Source: Candida dubliniensis CD36 (Eukaryota; Ascomycota; Pichiomycetes; Serinales; Debaryomycetaceae). From it: a stretch of DNA of 64,000 nucleotides. The translations under genes and the position numbers were made by a program. The notes under the pieces are model-generated. The model searched no databases. It was not told where the DNA came from and saw only the letters and a list, made by a program, of their open reading frames with translations. Location of the stretch: NCBI RefSeq assembly GCF_000026945.1, contig NC_012861.1, forward strand, positions 1,550,001-1,614,000. Reading direction: 5' to 3'. Shown piece by piece: positions 47,640-57,214 of this stretch (the stretch's first letter is position 1; the number at the start of each line of letters is the position of its first letter).

Positions 47640-48779
47640 GTTGATTTCTCATTTGGGAGCTAAATGCGGCTTTTTTAAAACAATGTTCTAAAGAAGATGA
47701 CTCTACATAATTTGCAAAAAAATAGAGATGAGCTGCAAAAAAGTCTCTAACTGATTTCATTTCCCCTGTAATGGTTATTAATGACTGTTATGGCTAGAAC
47801 AATGGCAAATCGAATAGATAGAAAGTTAAATTGATAAATTCCCATCCCCAAAAGCGCCAGTTCTGTGGATAATTGTTTACCAAAACAGTGGTAAAGATCA
47901 ATTAAACAAATATTATCAAGAACAGAATATTATAATAGGGTAAATAAATGCCCTATTAGCAAGAACAAAATATGTCTGGATTCTCTTACAACTTTGTTGA
48001 TGCAAATTTGTGGTAGTGTATCTTTGACAAAGACCAATTTAGAAGGCATGATGGTGCTGCTTCATGCAGGTATGAGAAAATACACCTTAACAGATTTACG
48101 CGATTGTTGTGAAATTAGATTTTATTACTACGCCAATTGCTTTTTAGACTTGTTCTTATGTATGCAATTAAGAAAGTTCAGCCACCCCTGACCTTTTTCT
48201 ATCAACACTTCATCTCAAATGTGTGTTATGAACATAGGTTGGATGTGCTTGACAAACACACTTATACCTTCAATGTTAGGCAAATCTAAAAGTGGAAATA
48301 GCTTTTAAATGGATTGAGCGGGATCTGCATGAATTTCTTCTTCATTTTATTACTTCGTGTCGCTCGATTTTAGGTTTTTTTTTTTTTTGGTACTTCAATT
48401 GCTACTTATTTTTAGCTTTTTCTCATGCATATCTATAGTTCAAGATATCAACCAAAAATATTCACCTCACAACTTTTGACTCTTTCATACTCATAAGAGA
48501 GAGCTCTTAGAAGACTTTGGTAGAAGTATAAGCTCACATACACACAGAGCGTGTTAAGTATCATCTTAGGGTCCTTGACATCGTCTATTTGTTATTGTTG
48601 TTGTTTTTTTTTTTCTTTTGACAGATTCAGAGTATTATCGAATTGTATTGTTTTCACGGATCCATTATTGTTTAAATTACTTATAATTTTTTTTCCATCG
48701 TAACATCTTTAACGAATTATTACATTTGTGAAAATCGACCCTGAGTTCTTTCAAGCATATTAGAGCAAATATTTTCCAT

Positions 48780-50936
48780 ATGATAATATCAAGATCATCA
48801 ATAATCGTGGTTTGGGTCGCGTTCCTAGTATCCATTGTCAATGGTTCACGATACATCAAATCGTCGTCACTTTTAACGTGTATGGAAAATTCACAATTCA
48901 CTGCTTCATTTTTTGACATAATATTCTATCCAGGGAATAATACTGTGGATTTCAATATTATTGCCTTATCCTCGATTGACAATAAAACAGTTGGGGTAAA
49001 TGTCAATGTTATCGCCTATGGACTAAATGTATTGCAAAGAAACATCTCGTTGTGTGATATCTCGTACGCAGGAATCGTCAATGCTCAAAATAATCCACTA
49101 TGTCCTATCACCAATGGCCATTTAGATTTGCATTCGCTGTATACCTTAGGTTCTTCTGTCACCAAAGATATTCCTGGTATCGCCTACACCATTCCTGATT
49201 TGGATGCCAGAGTCCGAGCAGTCATATATGACACACAGACATACGAACAGTTAGCATGTGTCGAGGCCACATTATCTAACGGCAAAACTGTACAAACGAG
49301 GTATGCAGGTTGGCCAATTGCTGCTGTATCTGGTCTTGGGGTTATAACTTCGGGGGTAATTTCCATCGTTGGATATTCCAACACTGCAGCACACATTGCT
49401 TCAAATTCGATGTCTCTCTTTGTTTACTTCCAGTCTTTGGCTGTCACAGCGATGATGGCGGTGGCTAGAACTCCACCATTGGCAGCTGCTTGGGCACAAA
49501 ACTTTATGTGGTCATTGGGTATTGTGAGAGTTGGTTTTGTACAAGACATTGCTAATTGGTATCTTCAATCCACTGGAGGAACCCCCACTGATATTTTGAA
49601 ATCGAGATATCTTTCTATTTCAGTTCAGAAATTTGTCAAGAAATTTGTCAAACGTTCAGCCATGGCAATAGTTGATCACTCGCCGGAATTTGTGACTCAT
49701 TTGACGAAACGAATTAATGTGCTGCTTGACACGGAATCTATGGGTACTTTGGATCCCAACTTGTATACAACAGATGAAAAATCGAGCGAATCGTCTGGGA
49801 AAATTTTGGTGTTGCGAGGAATTCAAAGAGTCGCCTATCTATCACGTATTGAAATTACAGACATGTTTATGACAAGCATTCAGTTTCTTTTGTTTTTTGT
49901 GTTTGTGGTATTAGTTTGTCTTATGAGTTTTAAAGCGATTATTGAAATTTTGGTTCGAAGCAAAATTATCAAGGAAGGGAAATTCAAAGAGTATCGTCGT
50001 CAATGGGCTTCAATTATCAAAGGTACCAATTATCGTATATTGATGCTTGCCTTGCCACAAATTGGATTGTTTTGCATTTGGGAGTTTACCGTGATAGACT
50101 CCGCTGGAATTGTTGTTGTGGCAGTGGTTATGTTGGTTGTTACAGTGGTGTTGTTGATTCAAGCTGCTGTCAGAGTCTGTTTCTTGGGTACTAAATCTGT
50201 TCGTGAACATAAAAACCCAGCATATTTGTTGTTTGGTGACAGGAAGTTTTTAAATCGATTTGGGTTTCTTTATTTCCAATATCGTGCCGACAAGTACTGG
50301 TATATACTCGTCTCAACAACGTACATTTTTCTCAAGTCGTTGATTGTGGCAGTGCTACAGGACCATGGCAAGCCCCAATCAGTTATTGTATGGGCAATCG
50401 AGTTAATCCATTTGGTAATTTTAATATGGATCCGGCCATTTATGGATAAAAGAACAAATGTTTTCAATATCATCATTAGTATAATGAATTTTATCAACGC
50501 ATTATTCTTTATGTTTTTTTCTAATGTCTTTGGACAGCCTAATGTTGTGTCCTCGATGATGGCCGTGGTTTATTTCATATTGAATGCAGTATTTGCATTG
50601 TTCTTGTTGTTATTTACTATTATCACCTGTGTTCTAGCCTTGTTACGTGATAACCCTGACTCAAGATACCAACCAATGAGAGATGATCGAGTTTCATTTC
50701 TAAATCGTCAGGCATCCAAGTCTGACGTTATTGGTAAAAATAATCCCCCTAACGGGAAAGACCTGGAATTGGCTGATCTTGGAAAAACGGCAATGATGGG
50801 TCATGAATACAGAGCTCGTGAAGGAGATACCGGTGTTCAAGACTCTAATTCGTATGATGAGGATTCCTTGTATTTTAGACTGCGTGGTGAAAATGAACAA
50901 GAATACAATTCTAATGCATATGGGCCACGTACTTAA
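48780..50936 (+). CDS. FLC/TRP-like polytopic membrane protein (flavin carrier family)
   Basis: The 718-residue protein has a signal peptide (MIISRSSIIVVWVAFLVSIVNGS, cleavage near residue 22). A Cys-containing lumenal ML-like TRP_N domain (about 25-165) follows with sequons and paired cysteines (LTCMEN, LCDISYAG, PLCPITNG, ACVEATLSN). Then about nine membrane segments (about 175-620) include GWPIAAVSGLGVITSGVISIVGYSN, the family signature VYFQSLAVTAMMAVARTPPLAAAWAQNFMWSLGIVRVGFVQDIANWYLQSTGG, and TRP-like segments to FALFLLLFTIITCVLALL. The cytosolic tail is polar. This matches the fungal Flc1-3 proteins, linked to FAD uptake into the ER, calcium homeostasis and cell wall maintenance. C. albicans has several FLC genes, and I cannot decide which one this is. 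Confidence 0.88.
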   Translation: MIISRSSIIVVWVAFLVSIVNGSRYIKSSSLLTCMENSQFTASFFDIIFYPGNNTVDFNIIALSSIDNKTVGVNVNVIAYGLNVLQRNISLCDISYAGIVNAQNNPLCPITNGHLDLHSLYTLGSSVTKDIPGIAYTIPDLDARVRAVIYDTQTYEQLACVEATLSNGKTVQTRYAGWPIAAVSGLGVITSGVISIVGYSNTAAHIASNSMSLFVYFQSLAVTAMMAVARTPPLAAAWAQNFMWSLGIVRVGFVQDIANWYLQSTGGTPTDILKSRYLSISVQKFVKKFVKRSAMAIVDHSPEFVTHLTKRINVLLDTESMGTLDPNLYTTDEKSSESSGKILVLRGIQRVAYLSRIEITDMFMTSIQFLLFFVFVVLVCLMSFKAIIEILVRSKIIKEGKFKEYRRQWASIIKGTNYRILMLALPQIGLFCIWEFTVIDSAGIVVVAVVMLVVTVVLLIQAAVRVCFLGTKSVREHKNPAYLLFGDRKFLNRFGFLYFQYRADKYWYILVSTTYIFLKSLIVAVLQDHGKPQSVIVWAIELIHLVILIWIRPFMDKRTNVFNIIISIMNFINALFFMFFSNVFGQPNVVSSMMAVVYFILNAVFALFLLLFTIITCVLALLRDNPDSRYQPMRDDRVSFLNRQASKSDVIGKNNPPNGKDLELADLGKTAMMGHEYRAREGDTGVQDSNSYDEDSLYFRLRGENEQEYNSNAYGPRT

Positions 50937-51898
50937 GTTAGTAGGTTATTTTTAATGGTATGGTCAATCGAATAACAATGGTTGGAGGGATTATGATTCT
51001 ACTGGAGAGACACAAAAAACTCATCCAACCTGGACTATAATATATTTATTTAATTAAAGCAATACAGAGACTATAATCGTGTTGTCTTTTCGCAAGCGAT
51101 TATAGTGTAGATACATTTAAATAGATTTGTACTTTTTTAATTATATATATTTTTTTTTTGAAACTTATTGGAACTCTTTTCTTTACTTTGTATTTTTTGC
51201 AGTGGCATTATTAAAATTAATCAGATCATTCGATTTTCAGTTTGGATAACACTATTTACTGGTTCTAAATATGAATGTCTTGTTGATTGTTTTGAACAAG
51301 TAGAAATGTGTGGCATTTTTTTGAAAATTCATATAGGATAATAATGATATATGAATTTTTCTAAAGTGGAACCATTTTTCATGCAACTCAATACTTGGTA
51401 ATGATTATAAATAATTTGGCTATTCTAATCATGATGCAAACACATAGATTGTTGCGATTGATAATTTATATTTTTACTTTTTTTTTGGTTGGATCTTGTG
51501 GACTAAATATCCGTAATTCACAGATGGTATCTAAAGAAAACTTTAAAGTTAATATACAAGCCAATCAAATGTAAGCATTGCTACAAATCTGATTATACCC
51601 CTTTCTTTTGCTTCAGATGTAGAGTATTGTTTGAAACAACAAAAAGAACAAAGCCGGTAAGAATCATATCGTAATTATAACCGACTGTGGCTGCGAATTT
51701 CGCAATATAAATTAAATTAAGCAAAATACTGAAAAAAAAAAAAAAAATCGATTTTGAGATAACATTATCAAAGTGTGGATAATGATTGTATTACTAAATC
51801 TATTTGTTTATATAAACCCGTAACGTTTCCCACGAATTAAGGGTATTTTTTTTTTTGCCCGTAGTTTATTACCTATACTCAGAAATATTATTTTTAAA
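50937..51898. other. Intergenic region between the FLC-like gene and the FMO gene
   Basis: No gene is seen. It is very AT-rich with A/T tracts near 51150, 51480, 51731-51745 and 51848-51856. It serves as the FLC 3' region and the FMO promoter. Confidence 0.5.
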
Positions 51899-53401
51899 AT
51901 GCCATCTTTATCTGATTTAGATTACGAGAATCCTGTCAAGATTCCTTCGTCCCAGATAGAAACTGTGGCTATTATAGGCGGTGGAGCTTCTGGGGCAATT
52001 ATTCTAGACACTTTATTAAAAGAGCCATCTAATATCAAAAAGATAGTTGTATTTGAAAGACAAAAGAAACTAGGTGGCATTTGGCTTTTCAATAAAGACA
52101 TTAGATCGACACCCAATGATCTTATTAAATCGGGTAGTTTCAATTTGGAAAGTGATCCACAATTGCCTAATCCCTTTCATCAACAACAGGAAAAAACTGA
52201 GAAAATTGTATTGCCTAAAAATACTCAAGAGAGGTTTATTGAAACACCAAGTTACTATGGAATCACTACCAACATCATTGAAAAAATGATGACATACAGT
52301 GATGTCAATAAGTGGAACATTGAAGGTGACGCTGAAGCAAGAAAATATGTTGAGGGAAGTATTGTTCAAGATTATATTGAGAAATATTTTGAGAAAAATT
52401 TGAATGACTTTAGAGCCGAATTGAGATTGAATTCTACTGTTGAAGATGTTGAAAGAATTGAACGTGATGATAAGGAGAGCGGAGATGACAAAATACCATA
52501 TCGATTCAAATTAACTGTTCGCAATCCTCAAGATGACAATCGCGATGTATGGTATCAAGAGGAGTTTGATACTGTTGTGGTAGCCACTGGTCATTACCAT
52601 GTTCCGTTCATTCCTCATGTTCCAGGTTTGAAAACAGTCCAAGAAAAACACCCCCAGATAATACAGCATGCCAAATTTTATAGAGACTCGTCATCCTATA
52701 AAAACAAAACTGTTGTTGTTGTTGGATCTCGTGCTTCTGGGGCTGATTTGACAAAATTCATTGCAAGAGAAGAAGGCACTACAGTTTATCAATCAGTAAG
52801 AAACTTTGATAATAGCAAATTTGTTACTCAGAAAACCAATGTTGTTAAAAAACCACAAATTGAAAAATTTGAATCAAATCAAGACAGTATTAAAGTTTTC
52901 TTTGAAGACGGTACGTCGTTGGAGAATCCAGATTACGTTATTTACTGTACAGGTTATTTGTTTTCATATCCATACTTGAATCGATTAACTAATAACCAAA
53001 TCACAGAAGGCATAACAATCCCAAACTTGTACCAACACACTTTTTTGATCAATGAACCATTAATTACAATAATTGGTGTTCCGATTGATGGTATTTCCTT
53101 CAGGGTGTTTGAGTATCAAGCTGTTTTGCTAGGCAGGTATTTGACGGGCAAAATCAGTTTACCTCCAAGATCAAAGCAAAGCGAGTGGGTCAATAAAAGA
53201 TACGAGGAGAAAAAGAACACAAGAGCATATCATACCATAGGTGTAGTGGATGCTTTTAATTATTCCAATGATTTGATTAAATTAGGTGAAGTTCTGGATA
53301 AAGTAGAGGTAGGTAGAAAATTTCCTATCTTGAGCTCTGATGATATATTGCTCTACAAAGAGGCAGGAGAAAAGTTGCGGAAATTCTGGGATGAAAGATA
53401 G
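51899..53401 (+). CDS. Flavin-containing monooxygenase (FMO1-like)
   Basis: The 500-residue protein is a two-dinucleotide-binding flavoprotein. The FAD Rossmann motif is IIGGGASGAIILDTLL (about 25-40), followed by the FAD acidic strand VVFERQKKLGGIW. The FMO-type signature in the middle is EFDTVVVATGHYHVPFIPHVPG (about 222-243). The NADPH site is TVVVVGSRASGADLTKFIA (about 272-290), and YVIYCTGYLFSYPYL is the late ATG-type motif. Yeast Fmo1 oxidises thiols such as glutathione and helps keep the ER oxidising, while other fungal FMOs act on amines or sulfides, so the substrate is not fixed. The length is above yeast Fmo1 (432), mainly through insertions. No signal peptide or membrane anchor is visible. 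An initiator tRNA gene lies just downstream on the opposite strand. Confidence 0.88.
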   Translation: MPSLSDLDYENPVKIPSSQIETVAIIGGGASGAIILDTLLKEPSNIKKIVVFERQKKLGGIWLFNKDIRSTPNDLIKSGSFNLESDPQLPNPFHQQQEKTEKIVLPKNTQERFIETPSYYGITTNIIEKMMTYSDVNKWNIEGDAEARKYVEGSIVQDYIEKYFEKNLNDFRAELRLNSTVEDVERIERDDKESGDDKIPYRFKLTVRNPQDDNRDVWYQEEFDTVVVATGHYHVPFIPHVPGLKTVQEKHPQIIQHAKFYRDSSSYKNKTVVVVGSRASGADLTKFIAREEGTTVYQSVRNFDNSKFVTQKTNVVKKPQIEKFESNQDSIKVFFEDGTSLENPDYVIYCTGYLFSYPYLNRLTNNQITEGITIPNLYQHTFLINEPLITIIGVPIDGISFRVFEYQAVLLGRYLTGKISLPPRSKQSEWVNKRYEEKKNTRAYHTIGVVDAFNYSNDLIKLGEVLDKVEVGRKFPILSSDDILLYKEAGEKLRKFWDER

Positions 53402-53495
53402 ACTTTATATTAAGTAAATTTAACTTCTAGATATGGTTTGTATTGTGGTTTAACATTAATATAAATGTATGATTATGAAATTAATCAAAAAAAAT

Positions 53496-53567
53496 TAGCA
53501 TTGCCTGGTTTCGATCCAGGGACTTCGAGGTTATGAGCCTCGCACGCTTCCACTGCGTCACAATGCT
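53496..53567 (-). tRNA. Initiator tRNA-Met (CAT anticodon)
   Basis: A 72-nt cloverleaf is encoded on the minus strand. It has a 7-bp acceptor stem AGCATTG/CAATGCT, a D-arm ACGC-AGTGGAA-GCGT, an anticodon stem-loop CGAGG-CTCATAA-CCTCG with CAT, a 5-nt variable loop, and a T-arm CCTGG-ATCGAAA-CCAGG with discriminator A. The A1:U72 pair, the T-loop ATCGAAA (A54 in place of T54) and the seven-base AGTGGAA D-loop are hallmarks of eukaryotic initiator, not elongator, tRNA-Met. An internal promoter B box (GGATCGAAACC) is present, and a run of eight T on the coding strand (53487-53494 on the complement) terminates Pol III. There is no intron. An oddity is the 29:41 pair, which is A:U where initiators normally have G:C. 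Confidence 0.92.
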
Positions 53568-53873
53568 TATTTGTTGATTTTGGAAAGGCCATAGAAAATT
53601 AAACCATGAAAAAAATAGTATTCACAAGTATAAGCGAACTATGCTCAGTGAGATGAGGGAATGTTATGGGTGGATTATGATATGCTGGTACTCCAAGAGG
53701 GAGGGTACATAAAGGGGGCCAGGTAAAAAAAAAAAAAATTCTGAGAGTAAAAAAGATAAACAAAAAAAAAAAGTAATACCAAACAGTGCAAGTACATTTC
53801 ATGTGTCACTTTTTTCTTTTTACAATTTACAAGTTAACGTTTATGCTTCATTCATTTGTCAGTTGGTTACAAT
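53568..53873. other. Intergenic region between the tRNA gene and CUE3
   Basis: This is the 5' flank of the tRNA and the CUE3 promoter, with A-runs near 53726 and 53761. No gene and no LTR remnant were seen. Confidence 0.5.
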
Positions 53874-55238
53874 ATGAATAATACTGAAGATACCGTATAC
53901 ATTCCTATTCCACATTATCCACCATTCAAGCTTCGATCATCTTTAATTGATAAAGATCCGGTCATATGGGTGCATTTACTTGAGGCCTACATTCATCTCA
54001 TGACAGTTTTACTCGACCCAGAAACCCCCAAATTGACTGTTAAGTCACAAAAACAATTGCAATTGTTTTTGAAAGTATTCTTATTTGAAACATGTGAAGA
54101 AGAAAGTAAAATCTTCTCTTTGGGTGCCATTAACCCTGATATTAAAAAGAATACGAGTATATTAAAAGCGTATGTTTTCCAATTGATTAAAAAATATAGT
54201 TTTGTCAAATTGAATTTAACTGGAGAAGTGATTTGGAATTTCACAAAGATCTATGCCCCGAAAAATATCAGTACTGTAAGAGGACTAATTGACGGTACTT
54301 TTAAATCAGAGTTTAACGACAATAAAAAATCTGGGAATATATCTTCTATTTCGTCGGTACAAAAACACTTAGACTCACTTGTAACTAATGGGAAATTTAC
54401 CAAGAATGAAGATCTTGTGATATTATCTATGTTGTTGGGACAAAACACTACTAGGACAAGTACATTTTCTATGGGATCGAACAAAAGTGTCAACAAGAAG
54501 CGAAATCGATCATTGCCTTTTGCAGAGAATTTCGTTAATGTCCCATGGATAGAGTTATTAGAAAAGGGGTATGCCAACGGTAAAAGTGTCAATGCTGGTA
54601 TTATAAAGGACATTATGATTGTATCTATTATTTCACTCTCGACAGGGAAATTGGCCACTTTGACAATGAATTTGGGAATCACTTCGATTGCTGCATTTAA
54701 TGTTTGTCCCTTGTTTAGCTCAATCATTATTTCTGAACCATATAAGGAATTGATTCCTAATTTGGAAGAAAAGTTGCCATTCTTGAGAAATATCAATATC
54801 GATGAGGATGGCAGTTATGATGATGACGATTTGGACGGTTACGAAGATAATATCGAAGGTATTTCGATTTTAGTTGATTTATGGCCTAATATGACAGAAA
54901 GAAAAGCCAAAATCATACTCAAGCAACATAATGGTGATGTAGAGCACGTTACAAATTTATTACTAGAGAATCCGGAGTTGATCGATAAGATTGAAATACC
55001 GAAAAGGGCCAACAACAGTACAGCTTCTAATAACATTAATACCAAAACTTTTACTGGATCTTACAAGATCTTTTCAGGAAAAAAGAAAGGAAATCTCAGC
55101 AATAATGTCAAGCTCAATGCTCCTAGTGCTGATTTAAAGAAGAAAACATTGGAATCTGCACTTCGATTGATGTATCAGAGCGACGAAGACGAACCTGATG
55201 ATACTTATGACGATCAGGAAAAGACTGCTGGTGTATAG
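53874..55238 (+). CDS. CUE3: CUE-domain protein Cue3/Rqt3 (ribosome quality-trigger complex; ASCC2 family)
   Basis: The first ATG is at 53874 (454 residues); further upstream the frame opens only on TTG. The N-terminal block YIPIPHYPPFKLRSSLIDKDPVIWVHLLEAYIHLMTVLL and the helical core to about residue 320 match the Cue3/ASCC2 family. A CUE ubiquitin-binding domain follows at about 325-370 (ISILVDLWPNMTERKAKIILKQHNGDVEHVTNLLLENPEL), with the M-P-like (PNM) and LL motifs that contact ubiquitin. The family belongs to the RQT complex with the Slh1 helicase, which dissociates collided ribosomes after Hel2 ubiquitination. The length is below S. cerevisiae Cue3 (624) because the C-terminal tail is short. 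RQC1, which acts later in the same quality-control route, is also in this window. Confidence 0.87.
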   Translation: MNNTEDTVYIPIPHYPPFKLRSSLIDKDPVIWVHLLEAYIHLMTVLLDPETPKLTVKSQKQLQLFLKVFLFETCEEESKIFSLGAINPDIKKNTSILKAYVFQLIKKYSFVKLNLTGEVIWNFTKIYAPKNISTVRGLIDGTFKSEFNDNKKSGNISSISSVQKHLDSLVTNGKFTKNEDLVILSMLLGQNTTRTSTFSMGSNKSVNKKRNRSLPFAENFVNVPWIELLEKGYANGKSVNAGIIKDIMIVSIISLSTGKLATLTMNLGITSIAAFNVCPLFSSIIISEPYKELIPNLEEKLPFLRNINIDEDGSYDDDDLDGYEDNIEGISILVDLWPNMTERKAKIILKQHNGDVEHVTNLLLENPELIDKIEIPKRANNSTASNNINTKTFTGSYKIFSGKKKGNLSNNVKLNAPSADLKKKTLESALRLMYQSDEDEPDDTYDDQEKTAGV

Positions 55239-55534
55239 TAATGTTATAATTGAGTACTGTATTCACGCACATGGTTAGTAAAATAAATTTGTAGTCAGTA
55301 TGCATGAAACCAAGTATTTACGCGTCTAACAACTGTCGTGGTAAATCTAAAAATAGTCAGTCGACAAAGAGCGTCCCGATCCAAATGAAAAAAAAAAAAA
55401 AAAAGGAGACCAAAACCAAAAAAAATAAAAAAAAAACTGACATTTAAATCTAACTTCTTCGACAATTCCTTACATACATAACTTCCTAATACCCTAGACT
55501 TTTGCTATATTTTTTTTTTTCAATTCAATTTTAA

Positions 55535-56941
55535 ATGATTACGGCAATCTTTATTTATGATTCTAAAGGGGACATATTGATATCCAAATTATACAAAGAT
55601 GGCATCAAACGGAATATATCGGATGTGTTTAGAATTCAAGTGATTAGTCAAACCTCAACCAATCGAGCCAAAGAGTACCGATCGCCTGTTTTAACTTTAG
55701 GTTCAACATCATTCATATATATCAAACTGGGGAAAATTTGGATTACTGCTGTTACTAGATCGAATCAAGATTGTTCTTTGATTATGGAATTTCTATATAA
55801 ATTGGAAGCACTATTACGTACAGTATTGGGACGAGATAAAAAGAAACAATTGGTGGAGTTAACTGATAATTATATAATCAATAATTTCGCATTATGCTAT
55901 GAAATATTAAGTGAAGTGTGTGAATTTGGATTCCCGATAAATTTGGATTTGAATTATTTAAAGAAGTATATTGATGACATAAATGTTGATGATAGTATTT
56001 TCAAGATTTCTCCATTGAAGAGAAGATCAACAATCAATCCATTGTTAGGTAAAAGTGGTACCACTGGAACCACCAATACTACCAGTAATAATAGCAGCAA
56101 TAGCTCGTTCAGAAAATCATCGGCAGAGGAAAACATTACATGGAGATCATCAGGAATTAAGTATCGACGCAACGAAATTTTCCTTAATGTCACTGAACGG
56201 GTTAACGTGTTGATGAATTCACAATCCGATGTTTTGAATGCATACGTTGATGGTTCAATACAAATGAAAACACATTTATCGGGGATGCCATTATGTAGGT
56301 TTGGATTCAACGATAATACTATTTTGCTTTCCAACGATGAACCACGAGATGGCGCCGTCACTCTTGAAGATTCAAAGTTCCATCAGTGTGTTCAATTGAA
56401 TGTTTTTGAAACTGAAAGGGCGATACAATTTGTCCCACCTGATGGTGAATTCCAATTAATGAGTTATAATTGTAATCTGAACATCAATGTTCCTTTTAAA
56501 GTATATCCACAAGTTCAAGAAATTGGTCGAAGCAAATTAATGTACAAGATTCGAATCAAATCCTTTTTCCCTGAAAAATTACCTGCTACAAATGTTTCAT
56601 TAAAAATTCCTACACCGAGAGGAGGAACATTACTTTCCAACCTTTCTAGCTCGATAGGTAAAACAAAATTTCATCCTGAGGACAATCTGATTTCTTGGAA
56701 ATGTAACAAGTTTTTCGGGGAACAAGAACATGTTCTTACTGCTGAAATCGAAACTGATCTGAGTTCAGACGAATTATTATATTGGACTCGACCTCCTATA
56801 AAGTTAGATTTCTTTTTGGATATGTTTTCCAGCTCTGGCTTAACAGTAAAGTTTTTAAGAGTTCAAGAGAAAAACAATTATAGAACAGTGAAATGGGTTA
56901 AATATGGCACTCAATCTGGATCCTATGAAATAAGGTATTGA
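55535..56941 (+). CDS. APM4: AP-2 clathrin adaptor medium (mu) chain
   Basis: The 468-residue protein is a complete adaptor mu subunit. The N-terminal longin domain (1-140) starts MITAIFIYDSKGDILISKLYKDGIKRNISDVFRIQVI, with RSPVLTLGSTSFIYIK. A Ser/Thr/Asn-rich linker (about 170-205) leads to the mu-homology domain: WRSSGIKYRRNEIFLNVTERVNVLMNSQ, LSGMPLCRFGFNDN, FHQCVQLNVFETERAIQFVPPDGEFQLMSYN. The N-terminal and GIKYRRNE sequences fit AP-2 mu (yeast Apm4, 491 residues) better than AP-1 or AP-3. AP-2 sorts plasma membrane cargo into clathrin-coated pits; in C. albicans it affects cell wall and polarised growth. The last residues (TVKWVKYGTQSGSYEIRY) are the family's end. A poly-T run follows. 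Confidence 0.9.
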   Translation: MITAIFIYDSKGDILISKLYKDGIKRNISDVFRIQVISQTSTNRAKEYRSPVLTLGSTSFIYIKLGKIWITAVTRSNQDCSLIMEFLYKLEALLRTVLGRDKKKQLVELTDNYIINNFALCYEILSEVCEFGFPINLDLNYLKKYIDDINVDDSIFKISPLKRRSTINPLLGKSGTTGTTNTTSNNSSNSSFRKSSAEENITWRSSGIKYRRNEIFLNVTERVNVLMNSQSDVLNAYVDGSIQMKTHLSGMPLCRFGFNDNTILLSNDEPRDGAVTLEDSKFHQCVQLNVFETERAIQFVPPDGEFQLMSYNCNLNINVPFKVYPQVQEIGRSKLMYKIRIKSFFPEKLPATNVSLKIPTPRGGTLLSNLSSSIGKTKFHPEDNLISWKCNKFFGEQEHVLTAEIETDLSSDELLYWTRPPIKLDFFLDMFSSSGLTVKFLRVQEKNNYRTVKWVKYGTQSGSYEIRY

Positions 56942-57214
56942 GTATTTTTGGGGTTTTTTTTTTTTTTTTTTTCTATTTGTTATAGTAGTAAATACAAGAA
57001 TTAACTTAGTACATATAACAAAGAATGACTGCCAATTGCCTTTTTTTTTTTTTCTCTTTGTCTTTCCTTCTTTTTTGTGTTGAAACTTGGACTGGTGTTG
57101 GAACGTGCGAATTAGATGAATTGAAATGCTCGAGGTAGACAAAGAAAAAAAAAATTCTATTCATCTCATCCCCATAGCAAGTAGTACCCAACTCACACAA
57201 CAAAGCAAACTAAT

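Larger units (their letters stand above)
47440..48779. other. 1.34 kb divergent region between PHO86 and the FLC-like gene
   Basis: No convincing gene. It holds an inverted repeat (47536-47557), (AC)8 (47563-47578) and CACGTG (47634-47639) on the PHO86 side, and T-runs near 48375 and 48606 on the FLC side. A 65-codon frame at 47994-48191 has no support. Confidence 0.55.

Noticed and set aside
47994..48191. 65-codon ORF upstream of the FLC-like gene
   Set aside because: No conserved features, isolated in a promoter region.
53496..53567. Elongator tRNA-Met
   Set aside because: The A1:U72 pair, T-loop ATCGAAA and D-loop AGTGGAA are initiator features.
53402..53873. LTR or retrotransposon remnant next to the tRNA gene
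   Set aside because: tRNA flanks are common integration sites in yeasts, but I saw no TG...CA ends, direct repeats or coding remnants.
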